Source: Chrysomallon squamiferum (Eukaryota > Mollusca > Gastropoda > Neomphalida > Peltospiridae). Taken from it: DNA of 62,000 bases. Below are positions 25,516 through 38,755 of the stretch, piece after piece. A model generated the notes under the pieces. That model was given only the letters and a program-made list of their open reading frames with translations. It was not told where the DNA came from and ran no database searches. Every line of letters starts with the position of its first letter. The first letter of the stretch is position 1. A program made the position numbers and the translations under genes. The stretch spans positions 5,816,058 to 5,878,057 of the forward strand of contig CM022666.1 in the NCBI GenBank assembly GCA_012295275.1, given 5' to 3'.

Positions 25516-26554
25516 GATTGAGAGAGATTATCAGTGTCAAAAGGAGGTGTAACAATGAAGTTGAATCCAGCAACTCTGACCAGGCAGTCACAAGACTGTA
25601 ACAAAGTCATAACCACGATGGACAACTCAATTTACAAACACTGGTGCTCTCCAGACAATGGAGGGAGTCAAGAAGGAACAACAATGGCGGGAGTGTAAGA
25701 AGGGGGGCTGCAAGCTGGTTACTAAGTAACACCTTTACATAATGGAGGAGAAAAGGGTTTTGAAAGATGACTGACAGCTTCATTAAAGGAGGTTTTGTCG
25801 TGGGAACTGAAGGGTTAATGGTGTTACGACATCATTTAGATTTGTGGCTTTAGTGGAATTAAAACCAGACCTGGCTGAATGAAAGGCAGCCTAACCCGAA
25901 TTAAAGCAAGACTGAAACTTCAAAACAAGGTGTCAGAAATGATTTCAGCTGGCACTATTGACTCAACATTTAATTAGAAGAATCTGATGGGAGGGGGTGG
26001 GGGAAACTAGAGAAAGATGATCAGTTTTGAAGTAATTTTGTTAAAATGTTTCTAAAAAGTGGTGTCTTCTTGTGTACAAATTATTGAAATATCTTGGCCA
26101 AGACCCTGGCAAGTTGAAAAATAAAACAGTTAATTTCATTTCATTTTTTTTTTTAAATTAATATTTAGGAGTGCATGATGAAAGTAAAAACTGGTTACTG
26201 TCTTAGGATATCAGCTCTATCTTGCACAGGTCAAATATATATCTATATATATCTTATATTCTTATTAATTTTAAATTTATCTAATGAGATTAGAGTTTTC
26301 TTTTTCAGACACACACAAAGATTTTTAGTGTTTCGGTATTAAAAATAATGAGTAATGGATTTTGGGTAATATAATAAATTATAAAATAATTTATCACTTT
26401 CAAGCTGAGGTCTGGATGATTTATGAAATGACTTGATGATAAATTTTTTTTATTTTATTACAATTTTCTTTAAAAATAAAATAAAAAAGGAATGAAAAAA
26501 TACAAATAAAAAAACCTAAAAAAAACTTTAAAATTCAGTTTTATCAGTTCAAAA

Positions 26555-26670
26555 TAAGAATAATAAGAATAATAATATAAATAATAATAATAATAATAAC
26601 AGTAATAAATATTATAACAATAATAATAACAGTAATAATAAGAAGAACAATAATAATAATATTTGTAACA
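26555..26670. repeat. AAT-rich region
   Basis: AATAATAAGAAT-type units. An opposite-oriented ATT-rich tract lies at 26938-27050, about 270 bp away. Confidence 0.92.
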
Positions 26671-26937
26671 GCAGCAGAAGCATATTAATGATATAATAAA
26701 AAATAAAATATACACAAAAAATAAAAAATAAACGTTTTGAAGAATAAAAGCCAGTTACCATGTACACAAATGTTCTAGGAAGAACACATGCCATGGAGAA
26801 CATAAATTTGTTCTTTTGTTTGACAGAGCAAATATCAGCAATACTGGCAGTGAACAAACATTATCATGTAAAAGTGAAATCAAAAAACATGTTTAATGAT
26901 AACCTGCCAAATGTTATTCTATTAATCTTGTTTTTGT

Positions 26938-27060
26938 TTAATATTATTATAATTATAATTATTACTGTTGTTGTAATTATTATTATTACTGCTGTTGTTA
27001 TTATTATTATTGTTATTATTATTATTCCTATTACTGATCTTACTATTATTATTAATGCTA
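26938..27060. repeat. ATT-rich region
   Basis: TATTATTATT and GTTGTTATT units. A GT tract follows at 27146-27178. Confidence 0.92.
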
Positions 27061-27141
27061 GAAACATAATTTTCCATTTAAATAAACAGTAATTGAAAAA
27101 ATATCTTGAATATAAAATTGATTACTTAAATTAATGTGCGT

Positions 27142-27181
<40 letters not shown>

Positions 27182-29183
27182 ATGTGAAATTGTGTTCATT
27201 TTTATGTGTTTGTGAGAGAAACAGACAGAGAGAAAAAGAAAAAGAAAGAGAAAGGTTTGTACATCTAGACATCAATGTTTGTATTTGACAAATAAACAAA
27301 TGAATTTTTAAAACAAAAGAAAAAAAAAAAAAAAAATGTTACTGAAATATGCCTTTAAAATACCAGAATAAATTCATACTTTCACCTATCCAATCACTAC
27401 ATTTCCATCCCTCATTTTATTATTATTCTGGTGTGTGTTTATCTGTCTTAAATTTAAATTTGATTTTAATTTTAATTTTTAATTTTTTCTTAAATTCAAA
27501 TTCTTATTGGGAGCTTTTTATTTATTTTTTTGTTCTCATTAATTTGTCCTTTTCAGGTGTATCAGTTTGGATAAGGTCAGCGCACACAAGAGCATTAAGT
27601 CAACAGCGCTGTGAATTTGGTTAACAAAATGCTGCAAGGTTGCTGCGATTTCTGTTTAACTTTTACAGCCAATAAAAAAAAAAAAGTCTTGAAAACGAAA
27701 TCTTGAGAAAATGGTTTTTTTTCCAGTTCTAACCTCATTTTCCCCACCTATTAATAATATGACAGATTTAATACTTCCAAATCCTGACAGTAAATTACAG
27801 ATTATATTTATTTAAAAATAAATAAATGTTAAATATTTAAAATGATTTCAGTGAAAGTTAAACCATTAAAAATGGCAGCCAAATATTTTGTATGATTTAA
27901 AATTTATATTTTCTTTTTATATTCTGAAGGTTGTCAAATTTGTTTTTCTCAGCAAATTCTCAAAATGGGATCCCAATGTCAAAGTCTGAGAATAACACAT
28001 GGAACAGAATTTGAAATATAACAACACATTGTTAAACCAGTCTTAAATATATTTTTAAAAAATATCCCAGATACAAAATTATTCAGATGATCTTCAAAGC
28101 ACTTTCAGCACATATTTTATATATATACACACAACTACTTTCAAAATGAGTAAGATGTTAATGAAACAACCTGAAGGAAATTATTCAGATGATTTTCAAA
28201 TCGTTTTCAAATCGTTTTCAACTCGTAGCCCTATATATAACCTTCCAGCTGAATAATTCATCAACAACAGAAATTATTCAACAGCATTAACAGCAATATA
28301 TTTATACAACTCTGATGTGTATATACACTTTCCTCAAAACGAGATTAAACTTCCCGATTTCTCAGTACAAAGTATTAAAGTGCAAGAATGTATATATGTG
28401 AGGGTGCATCTGTCCCATAAATTATTATCAACATCGTACACCAACACTAAATCTGTCCATACTTGCAGATGAATGATATGGACTTTATATAGAAATTTTT
28501 CTGTTGTTCATCATCAGACATATATAAAAATCAGCCTGTTGCCATCATCAGTTAGTAAATACAGAGAAAACCAGAATGGGGCAATTTCCTTAGCGATTTC
28601 CTTCATACGTGATAACCTATCTTGTTCTGTAACAGCAGTCTGTTGGCCCATTGTCTGTATGTACCCAGGCAATCAATAACTATTACTCAGTAATGTGTGG
28701 TAGGGAAATATGTTGCCCTCAAGACTGGAATACATTTAGCAGGCTTCATTAAATAGCAATGCAAGGATATTCAATTCCTAGCAGTTGTAAGTGGAATGTT
28801 TTTTTTTGGTAAAGTAGTATGTGTGTTTCTTGGAAATTCATATTTGTGTTTGTGTGTAGTTGATTTATAGGTAAAGATGTGTACTAACTTACTAAGACAG
28901 AAATAAAAGGGACAGAAAGAATGTATGAGAGAAAATAAAGACAGATTTTAGTGTGAGAGAGAGAAAAAGGGAAAAAGAGAGAGATAGAGATGAAGAGGAA
29001 AAAAAGGAAATATTGAGATATGGGCACTTAAGCATCAAGAGCAATTTTTATTTTATCAAAAATTAAAAATTAAAATTCAGTTAACATGGCCACTGACACA
29101 TACATATATATATAAGGTGAATAAGAAAAGAAAAGTGGGTTGAGATACATATACAGACAATTACATACTAGCACTCAAGCAAA

Positions 29184-29400
29184 AAAATGTCAAACACACA
29201 CACACACACACACACCTAGATACTCACAAAAACACCCACAAAAAACATACATACACCTAAACACCATCACATACCCACAGACACTTTTATACATACAACA
29301 CAAAAACCTATATTGTTACACACACTACACACACACACACAGACACACACAGACACACACAGACAGACAGGAAGAGAAAGATACAGAGACAGAGAGACAA
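29184..29400. repeat. CA-rich low-complexity region
   Basis: CA runs mixed with ACAT, ACAG and CAGACA units. His/Thr- and Cys/Val-rich frames here are translations of the repeat. Confidence 0.9.
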
Positions 29401-29654
29401 GACAGCCTAAACCCTGTACACTATGCACACACAGAGGTTTCCAAATTGACAGTTGAGGTTCTGGTCTGCTAGATAAGATGGTTAATGAAACCAATTGGCA
29501 CCAGGTGGAATGTGCTAGCTTGGCAGCAAACATGTCTGAGTGTTGAGATAAAAACTTTAAAAGCTCATTATAAATACACACAGCTAAGAGCAATAGACAG
29601 CACTTCTATATAAACATGATGTAGGTAACACTATCACTAACAAATGCAGAAAAC

Positions 29655-29815
29655 TATAGTAATGGACAGATGGATGGATGAATGAAAGGATGAATGGATG
29701 GATGGATGGATGAATAGAAGGATGAATGGAAGGATGGACAGATGGATGAATGGATGAATGGATGAAAGGATGGATGGATGGATGAAAGGATGGATGGATG
29801 GATGGATACATATAA
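29655..29815. repeat. (GGAT/GAAT)n tetranucleotide array
   Basis: GGATGGATGAATG units across about 155 bp. Minus-strand frames read as Ile-His-Pro-Ser repeats and are not credible proteins. Confidence 0.96.
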
Positions 29816-30547
29816 CATGCATCTAAAAGTAATGGAGAACAGTTCTACGTGACTAACAAATAGAAGGTTTGATGAATGGGGTGTATGTTTGGATGGATGT
29901 ATCCAGATGTATAGATAGATGTATAGATAAATCTATTGTTACATGGATGGCTAGAGATACAAGATAGATTAAAAGGATGGATTTCTGCTGGTGATGAATG
30001 AGATGTATTTACTTGATGTTAAATAAATAGAAAAATAGATGTCTATGTGGATGGACAGACACAGATGGATGAATCATTGGAATGGATAACATCTGGTAAA
30101 TATTTGTTACGTTTCCTAAATGTTAAATGGACAGACAGATATGACATTTACATATTACATAATCATTTTTATTCTATTCTATTCTATTTTTTTTATTTTT
30201 TAAAAATTTTTTTTTTTAATTTTTTTTTTTTTTAAATTTTTATGTAAACTAGATATTACATGAAATCCTGGTGCTGGTTCTCTGGTGAGTATAAAGATTA
30301 AAATGTAGTTAATACTTTTATCGGACTGCTATGGAAACAGGCAGGTGTTCGGCCAATACATCCAATTCGTGTTATAAAACAAGATAATTTGGCATTACTT
30401 TCCAAGCTGACTGAGCAAAAAAAAAAAAAAAAAACAATTTTTGTTAAAAATTATTTTTTTTCGAATTTTGTAACAACATATTTAATTTATTTTTATACAT
30501 TTATTTATTTATTTATTTTATTATTAAATTAGTTCAATGGTGGGGGG

Positions 30548-31005
30548 TTTGTACCTGAAAAAGCCAAGAAACCATAACTCTTTGACATACTTTCTAATTG
30601 TAATCATAAAAGATTTTCTACTGGTTTTTTTTTTTTTTTTTTTTTTTTTTTTGTCTAAAAACCTAGTCAAAACCATCTAAAAGCCAATTCACTTTAAAGA
30701 TTTCCAAGCATTGTTCTTTCTTCTTCTTTTTTTGGCACCTAAAAAAAGCCAATAAAGCCCCAAAAGCCAAAAAACCTAATTCCTGACCCACTTCGTAATA
30801 CTAATCATAAAAAATATTCAGCTATTTCTTTTTATGTCCATCTAAAAACCTAGACAGAACCTTCCAAAAACAAAACCATTTCAAAAAATATTTCCAACCA
30901 TCATTTCTTTTTTTTTTCTGCACCTAAAAAAATCCCCAAGAAATCTTAATTCTTTGACCCACTTAATAACAGCAATCATAAAAAACCAGTAACAAACTGG
31001 AGCAA
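30548..31005. repeat. Degenerate ~185-bp tandem repeat, about 2.5 copies
   Basis: The words GTACCTGAAAAAGCC, GCACCTAAAAAAAGCC and GCACCTAAAAAAATCC start at about 30551, 30735 and 30920. Each is followed by CTTTGACATACTT/CCTGACCCACTT/CTTTGACCCACTT and AATCATAAAA. The first two copies also contain a T run and the phrase CTAAAAACCTAG. The period is 184-185 bp. Confidence 0.88.
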
Positions 31006-31943
31006 AAAAATCTGTTGTTACAAAAAAATCAAAGAGGAATGAACACAGGGGTTGGGCTCAGATGAAAAGGAAAAAAACAAATCACATGGCCTGGTGTCTG
31101 TGTCAAGCAAACTCGCGTCTGCCCATCTGATGGCTGAAATGTTAATTGGACAGCACCAAGCCAGACATGGGGCTCTGACCCAGGGGTTAACCCTTTTCCT
31201 TTCATCATCCCAGTATGGTGTAGGTCTTACTCCATAGGAACAAAGGTGGTGCTAATCTTTCACAATCTTATTTAGAGAAGAAGCAGCAGTGATTGGGAAA
31301 AAAAAAAATCAAAGGAAAACATGTAGTATGCATGACTACTAGGGTATATATTTTTGAACTTGATCTACGTAAATGAATTATTTTCACATCATTGTATTCA
31401 TGAATTTACAGCTCTTCTGAAGAGTCGTATTTCATTTTATTTATTAGTAAGGTTTAAAAAGGAATATATATTATATATAATATGTAATGTGTATGAGTGT
31501 GGGTGTGAATCTTTGCATAATGCAACTTGCTTGTACAATATAAAAGTTTAAATTAAAATAATAATAATAATAATAATAACAAATTTTGAGTTGTAAAATG
31601 AACTGGGTGCCAGAGATTTCAGTAAAGAGATTACCAAATTTAAAAAAAAAAAAAAAAACCTCAAAAATAAATTAATTAATGATTGTTATTATAGTTATTA
31701 CTATTGTTGTCATTGTTGTTGATGATGATGCCAACATCATCATATTATTATTACTATTATTGCTATTTTTATTATTATTATTATTATTATAATTGTTTTT
31801 TTTTTTTTTTTTTATTATTATTGTTGTTGATTTGTTTGGTTTCCATTAACATTTTCTTTTCTTTTTCAGTTTTTTTTGTTTTGTCGCTTTTTATTATTAC
31901 ATTTTTCCCCTCCCTTTTTAATTTTGTTATTCAAAACTCTTAC

Positions 31944-32335
31944 CTCCATCACACTCATTATGACATCACGGCCAATGGCGAGACCCTGAACAAACGTCCT
32001 AGCAGCAATAAACGCTCTTTTAATCTGTATCGACAACTTGTTCGGAACATCTCCGAACGGCTTCAGATCGGCCATCCTTTCCGTGACGCAGTTCATGTAC
32101 TCATCATCGAATTCGTACTGCCGGTTCAACAACTCGAACATCTTCTGCAACAGTCTGCTGAAAAAGTTATCCATCACGTCCATGAGATTCTTGTCCTTCC
32201 CTTTGTAGTAGCCCCGTAAGTCGTCGAATAGATCGGAGAATATGTGTGCATTTTGCTGGTAAAGGAGCCCGTACGTCTTGACGAACATTTCGTGTAAGTC
32301 CTGCCGAGCTTTGTCCAGAAGTTCGGTGAAAAATT
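31944..32335 (-). CDS. GPC4/6: Glypican exon: long helical core segment
   Basis: This is the longest exon here, 392 nt. The acceptor is ttttcttccag and the donor is GAG|gtaaga. It enters in phase 1 (aa completes a Glu codon after FD) and leaves in phase 0. It encodes EFFTELLDKARQ, then MFVKTYGLLY, the segment LKPFGDVPNKL near residues 91-101, and RAFIAARTFVQGLAIGRDV near residues 107-125. These are signature stretches of glypican helices. One cysteine (in YMNCVTERM) is present, as expected. Base composition is clearly more GC-rich than the surrounding intron, which supports coding. There is no frameshift or stop. Upstream in the transcript, at about 220 nt, lies a 117-bp AG-dinucleotide tract. 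Confidence 0.95.
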
Positions 32336-32555
32336 CTGGAAGAAAATGGAGTGAAATTGAATGAGTGGATTGATGAATGTAAATGTGTAAATCTTAAATT
32401 GGTTAAATGGTAATTGAATATAGTTTAAAATTCAATAATTAATAGCTATCGAATATCTAATTTATGTAGATTGTGTTTACGTAGATAGGTATGTGATAGA
32501 TACATTTTTCCTTGCCTTAATTACTGTCTCACTTCTTTTTCTATCTTCATTTTTT

Positions 32556-32679
<124 letters not shown>

Positions 32680-32959
32680 ATTTACACAAGCATACAAATA
32701 TATTTGTATCTGCATATATTATACAGATTTAAATATGCTTATTACTACATTATTTCTTGGAACGTGTTGAAATTTATATTATACTCTCACTCTGTATTTT
32801 TTTTCTCTCACTTCATCTCAGTCTCTCTTTATCATATGAAATGATAGTAAAATGTATTCTATACATTTTTCTCATTATTACTTTATAAATCATACAATAA
32901 CAGATTTTATCTAACTATTAATATATACAATAATTAAAAACTTTCAATGTGTTTATGTG

Positions 32960-33044
32960 CCTTTTAGTATTTATGGTTAACATTACCATTATATATATAT
33001 ATATATATATAAAATGATAATGTTAACCATAATATACTAAAAGG
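32960..33044. repeat. Near-perfect foldback (inverted repeat) around an (AT)n loop
   Basis: The left arm is CCTTTTAGTATTTATGGTTA continuing to CATTACCATT (32960-32990). The right arm is AATGATAATGTTAACCATAA continuing to TACTAAAAGG (33013-33044). The arms are complementary over about 30 of 32 positions and enclose about 22 bp of AT dinucleotides. It could be a small MITE or a hairpin made by repeat slippage. Confidence 0.93.
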
Positions 33045-33184
33045 CTGACATATTTTATGAAAGTTAAAATAACCAAACACTTAAAAAAGATATATATACA
33101 GATATTTTTTGTGATAGTAGAAATAACTAACACAAAGGTGCTTTCATGTTTCATGGATAATTTTCATAAGTGTGCAGTATATTT

Positions 33185-33310
33185 GTAGAGGCCTGAGTGA
33201 AATATCTAGGTTGCCAGGATTTGAACAACAGATAGATTTAACCTTATCAGTGTTAAGCTTTGCTTATAATCTCTACAACAATATAACTGACACTGGAATC
33301 CTCAGTTTAA
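33185..33310 (-). repeat. tRNA-like segment, possible degraded SINE
   Basis: On the minus strand CTGTTGTTCAAATCCTGGCA contains a close match to the B-box consensus GGTTCRANTCC. AAGCAAAGCTTAACACTGAT lies upstream where an A box would be expected. The A box is weak. Confidence 0.33.
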
Positions 33311-33448
33311 AACTGTGGTCCCATTGTTTGTTTTGGTTTTTTTTTGTCATGGATAAATAAAACAAGTCAAAGTGAGGAAAGTGTACAGTTATATAGTGTG
33401 TGAATGTGGAAGTAAAATTATAACAAAGACAGGTATGTATATATATAC

Positions 33449-33450
<2 letters not shown>

Positions 33451-33542
<92 letters not shown>
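33451..33542. repeat. (AG)n microsatellite, 92 bp
   Basis: An uninterrupted AG tract, (CU)n in the transcript, 775 bp from the complementary CT tract at 32559-32675. Confidence 0.98.
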
Positions 33543-33546
<4 letters not shown>

Positions 33547-33929
33547 GAAAAGAAACACCCACACAGAGACAGACAGAGATCAGTAGAATAAAAGAAAGAA
33601 GAGAAAAGAAAAAATAGAAAAAGGAAAAAGAAATGATTGTTAATAGACATTTCATCTTTTCTGACTAGCAGACACACACACAACACATACACACACACAC
33701 AAACACACATACACACATACACACAGACATACAAACACACCACTTGTAAATTTATGACAGAAACTTATCTGCTATAAAAATTTACTTTTATGTTAAAAAA
33801 AAAAGCACCCAAAAAACCCCTCAGAAACAATAACAAAACACCATTAATAACCATATTTAAAACACTGTTTGTTTGTTTGTGTATGTACTTGAATGTCTAA
33901 TAGATATAGATATGTATGCTTGTATGTAT

Positions 33930-34034
33930 ATATCTATGTAGGTAGGTAGGTAGATAGGTAGGTAGGTATGTATGTGTGTATGTGTGTGTGTGTATGTATG
34001 TATGTATGTATGTATGTATGTATGCATATATGTA

Positions 34035-34065
<31 letters not shown>

Positions 34066-34085
34066 ATGCATGTATCTATGTATGC
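33930..34085. repeat. GTAG/GTAT/GT compound repeat
   Basis: GTAG units, then GTAT units, then a GT run near 34043-34065. Confidence 0.95.
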
Positions 34086-35364
34086 GTGTGTCTATGCAAA
34101 TGGGGAAACATCCAATTTATTTAGTTACAAACAGCTGCAGTAATTTCATTTAAATCTGATACACTCAGTGTGTGTTAGCCTGGCACTGTCACGTAACATT
34201 AAATAAACAACAGACTCACAAGATGAAATTGGATATTAAATATTAATATCAAACTGCTGTTCATTTATGGTCTATTCTCCTATCTCCGTTACGTCGTAAC
34301 AATGCACAGATGAAGCATTTTTAGGCATACTTCTGTTGTGTGTTATTTTGCATTTTGTATATTGTTTTACTTGTTACTAGCATCCATTCTTTTCTAGTAA
34401 TAAAGTATGGAAAATAAAACGACAAAATTTTAAAGTTTATTGGAGGCTGATGTAGTTTTTTTTTTTTGTTTTTTTTTTGAATAAAAAACAGTCTTTGTTG
34501 ATAATAAAGAATGATTATTACAAAAAATCTACTATTTTTCTTTATTTTTTCTGGGTTTTTGGTATGATGTTTGACATTAAAATTTATAATAATAATAATG
34601 AAAATATAATAACAATTAGAAAATAATGATAACAATAATGAAACATATAATTATTAGAAAATAATAATAGTAAAGAAAATCATAAATATAATCATAAAAT
34701 GGTAACTATGGCAACAGTAATTAAGAAATTAAACAATAATATTAACAAAAACCTATTAATTCTTATATATAAATCGAAACATCCACCATCAGTTAATTGC
34801 TTTTCCTTGTTTTTTCTCCACTCCATGTTGAGGCAAATTATTGATCGGCATATTAAAAGTTGTTACACCATCATCTGCACTATAGATCCAGTTTAAAATG
34901 CAAGACAGCAGCACCTTTTGTTTAAATGTACACACTCCCCTCATCTTTCAAACAGTGCAGCTCAATCTATATTTAAACTCGTTTTTCTAACTGGCCGCTC
35001 TCAAGAGGTCATGTTTGCACTAAAACTTTCTACTCCACATCAAAGCACTGGACACTTAGTCCACCACATAATGACCTGTTCTCTCCATGTCATGTAATTA
35101 TAACCCATTAAATCAGCAGTAAATGGGTGGAGTGGGAGAGAATGGTGAGAAAACAAACCCCAGCATGTTGAATCCCGTCCAAATAAAGAGATTGGAAGAT
35201 TTACGAAGTTTTTTAGAAATATTTTCAGAAAAATGTTCTTTTCATGATTTATTCATTTCAAGGCTGTTCAGAGTTTTTATTTACTTCAAAAAAAAATATA
35301 AAATAAAAAAATATGTATGTGTGTATGGGTATATAAGTATGCACAGAAAAATGTGAGAGTGCTA

Positions 35365-35366
35365 TA

Positions 35367-35402
<36 letters not shown>

Positions 35403-35555
35403 TGTATGTATGTTTGTATGTATCTATATTTGTGTTCATGTATGTATTTAGATATGTATTTATGTATGTATGCATATAGGTAGGTAGGTATGTGTTAATG
35501 TATTAATTTATTAATGTATGTATGTATGTACATATGTACATATGTATTTATGTAT
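35365..35555. repeat. (GTAT)n repeat
   Basis: A pure GTAT run at about 35375-35415, then looser TATGTATTTATG and GTAGGTAG units. Confidence 0.95.
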
Positions 35556-36740
35556 GTACATAAATATTTTATCATTTTATAGATAGTCGTGGATAGGTCT
35601 GACCCCATTTTGACAACAGACCACTCCAAAATTAACCCAGTAACAAAGCTTCACAGATGGGAAATAATCTTTATCACTCTCACAATGGGACACAGCTTCA
35701 TGTTGACATTTAATCTGAAAGATCAGCGCTATTTATTGTCCACCTCAACCTCAGTGACAATTATTAAATATCACAACCACCGTCACAACTTGGAGAAGCT
35801 AACTTGGAGAAGCTAACTTGCAAGCAATTTTGTATACATTTTATTCAATGCTGCAACACGAAGTATCCATGCACTAAGCTGATATTAACATTTATCGCAC
35901 CTGTTATCTTAAATAAAACCCATTTACACACTGCCAGAATGGCACAAAAGGAATTTGTTATTTAAGAGAAAAAAAAAAAAAAAAGATGTAGTAATTTTAA
36001 AATGTAGTTTAAGCTTGTTTAGATATGATGTAAAGCAGAAAAACTGTTACATATTTTTAAATATTCCATCTGTGTCTGGTTGTAAAATATTCAGCAGTGT
36101 GATTATGGCCATCTGTTTGTTATCTCATAAAGTCTTTTTTTTTTCTTCTTTTCTTTTTTTTGTGGGTTAGAAAGAGCACAAATGAAAGAATGTGATAAAG
36201 AGAGAGAGAGAGAATGTGAATGAGTTACAAAAGGAGAAAAAAAAGAAGAGGGTAAGGAAAAAAGTAGATGGACAGATAAAGAAAAAGAGAAAGAAATACA
36301 GGAAACAAATCTTGAAAGAAAGAGAGAGAGAAAGAAAAACTAAGTAGGATAAAATGGAAAAAAGAAATTCAGTGAAAGCATAAAATGTTCAAACTAAATT
36401 CTTGTCTTATCTAAAAGGAGTGCAAGGTTATTAAAATAGAACAAATTTGTGAGCAAAATAATATCACACAGAGAATTTTTTTTTTTTTTTTTTAATAAAA
36501 AAGTGAACGAAAGGCTTCCTTTCATCTGAAGATGATTTTATTATATAAAGATTATATTTGTTTGAATATAGTTAATAGCAAAGAAAAGGAATGCATGTAA
36601 TTTCATTTTCTTTATCTCTGTCTCTCTCTTTCCCTCTCTTTCTCTGTATCTCTGTCTCTCTCACTAACACATGTGACTATAATTAGATAGACATAACGAA
36701 GAGAACATAATCACATTAGTTCAGTACACACCAAAAACAA

Positions 36741-36745
<5 letters not shown>

Positions 36746-36831
<86 letters not shown>

Positions 36832-36905
36832 CCCCTCTCTCTCTCTCTCCCTCTCTTTTCTTTTTCTCTCTTTCTCCCTCTCTCTCTATATTTATCTATC
36901 TATCT
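36746..36905. repeat. (CT)n microsatellite with imperfect tail
   Basis: A pure CT tract at 36746-36826, then TTTCCCCCC and mixed CT, CTTT and CTAT units. Confidence 0.97.
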
Positions 36906-37404
36906 GTCTATGTTTGTCTTGCTCTGGCTATGTATGTAATATATGTCCCACTCTTTTTCTTTCTTTCTTTCTCATAACTCAACTCAACCACAGATCTGTA
37001 GTATTTGCATGTGCAGTATTTATGTGTGTTTGTCAGCACTGTTTATCGCTAATCCGTTCCGATGCATCTTTTTGACAAATGATAGAAACAAGAGGCTCTG
37101 TCATGTTACCACTCCCTCGGTTGAGACAGGACAACATGTTCTGTGCTCTTTGACACATTAATCAATGCAAAAAAGGATGGGAAGAAAAAAAAATATGATG
37201 TAGATAGGTCCTCAAGTGCAGAATAATCCACAATCCATAAAATGGCAGAGGTTTTTTTTTTTTTTTTTTTTTTTTTTACATGACGTAATCTCATCCTACT
37301 CCTTAACCACTTAAGAAATAATAAAACAGAAAAGGAAAAAAAATCATAAAGATCATATCTGCTATATCTACACCTACAGTTTTAGACAGAATTGTGTTGG
37401 TATG

Positions 37405-37530
37405 TGTGTGAGTGTGATTGTTTGTGTCTGTCTATCTGTCTGTCTGTCTGTCTGCATGCATGTCTCTGTCTCTGTCTGTCTGTCTGTCTGTCTGTCTTTA
37501 TATATGTATGTATGTATGTATGTTTGTAAA
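37405..37530. repeat. (TCTG)n and (TATG)n repeats
   Basis: TCTG units in two runs separated by CATGCATGTC, then a TATG run. Confidence 0.94.
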
Positions 37531-37989
37531 TGTATGTATCTTTTACATAAATGTGATTGCATATAAGAGATAGTATATAAAAAGATATCAATAAATATTC
37601 CATTAAACCAGTATTCTCACATTCTTCACTCATTTAAATAATTATTCATACTGATAACTGGAATTCTGGCTGGAATGGGAGAAAAAAAAAATAACCCAGC
37701 AGAAGGTCACCAGAGACAGAAAAGTGTTTTGCAAAGCACAACGTATGTAGAAAAGTGAAATACCATAATGTATGCTTAAATACCAGACAAAGCTAGTGCC
37801 ACACTGAACAGATTACCAAACATATTTCTGTAATTATTCCAACAACAGAAGAAAAAAAAGGTGAAAGAAAACAGTAAAAAAAAAAAAATTAAAAACAAAT
37901 GAATGTATTTGTACACCCACACATCACACAAACTGTACTGAGGTCAAAAATGAGAAACACATACTTCAATTAAGTACATTAACCCAGAT

Positions 37990-38139
37990 TGGAAGAATGG
38001 ATGGATGAATGAATAAATGGATAGATGAATGAATGAATGAATAAATAAATGAAGAATGAATAGATGAATGGATGGTTTTGGATTGACTGAGTGAATGACT
38101 GAGTGAATAACTGACAGAATAAACTGAATGTTTTGATAG

Positions 38140-38182
<43 letters not shown>

Positions 38183-38195
38183 GTGTGTGTGTGTG
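37990..38195. repeat. (GAAT)n-like and (TG)n repeats
   Basis: GGATGAATGAAT units at about 37990-38080 and a TG run at 38142-38195, interrupted once by TTG. Confidence 0.93.
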
Positions 38196-38670
38196 ATGTA
38201 CAAATACAAAACAGTATGTCAGCTTTCAATACAATTTTTTTTTTAAAAGACAGCAACAGATAAATAATGGAGTGCTGGTCGGAATTTGAAATAACTTCAT
38301 GAAAGCACCACCACACAGTGGTATTCACTGCTTCAGCACAGATTAGATCAAAGCCCTATCCAATAAAGCACAGATTTTTGACGATTTACCAGGAAAAATA
38401 ATAAAACATGTCACTCACGAGCTACATTAACCTAGATAAAAATGGACATGGCCACCAGAGTGGGAAATAAAACACAACCTAACCTATTTATGGTCTTAAA
38501 CCATGACAAATCAGAGCACAGCCCAAAAAACATTAACAATAAATAAAACAGAAAAAGACTGAGGAGGATTTTAGTGGGAAAAAAATGAGACATGGAGAAA
38601 GGGGTGGTGGCAAAAGTTGATGATAAAAAGAAAGAAATATTTAAAAAAACAAAACAATAAAGACTGATCA

Positions 38671-38678
<8 letters not shown>

Positions 38679-38751
<73 letters not shown>

Positions 38752-38755
38752 AGAG
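38679..38755. repeat. (GA)n microsatellite
   Basis: A pure GA tract to 38745, then AAAGAGA units and a short GT-rich stretch. Confidence 0.97.

Larger units (their letters stand above)
20997..31943 (-). other. Glypican intron, about 10.9 kb
   Basis: It lies between the long helical exon and the CNNYC exon. It contains GT and GA tracts close to the CNNYC exon, CTAT and CA microsatellites, AAT/AAC-rich stretches, a ~110-bp degenerate tandem array at 24843-25515, a GGAT tetranucleotide tract, CA-rich sequence at 29185-29400 and a ~185-bp repeat at 30548-31005. Unique-looking sequence without recognised genes lies at about 22060-22500, 23000-23230, 25520-26030, 27700-28480 and 31030-31300. Confidence 0.85.

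Noticed and set aside
29140-29472. His/Thr-rich and Cys/Val-rich frames.
   Set aside because: They come from CA/GT repeats; the same occurs at 11036-11227, 48665-48951 and 37966-38328.
29584-29822. Ile-His-Pro-Ser repeat frames.
   Set aside because: They are direct translations of the GGAT/GAAT tetranucleotide repeat.
31704-32219. 171-codon plus-strand frame across the long glypican exon.
   Set aside because: It is the antisense shadow of the glypican exon plus T-rich intron; the minus-strand reading matches the family clearly.
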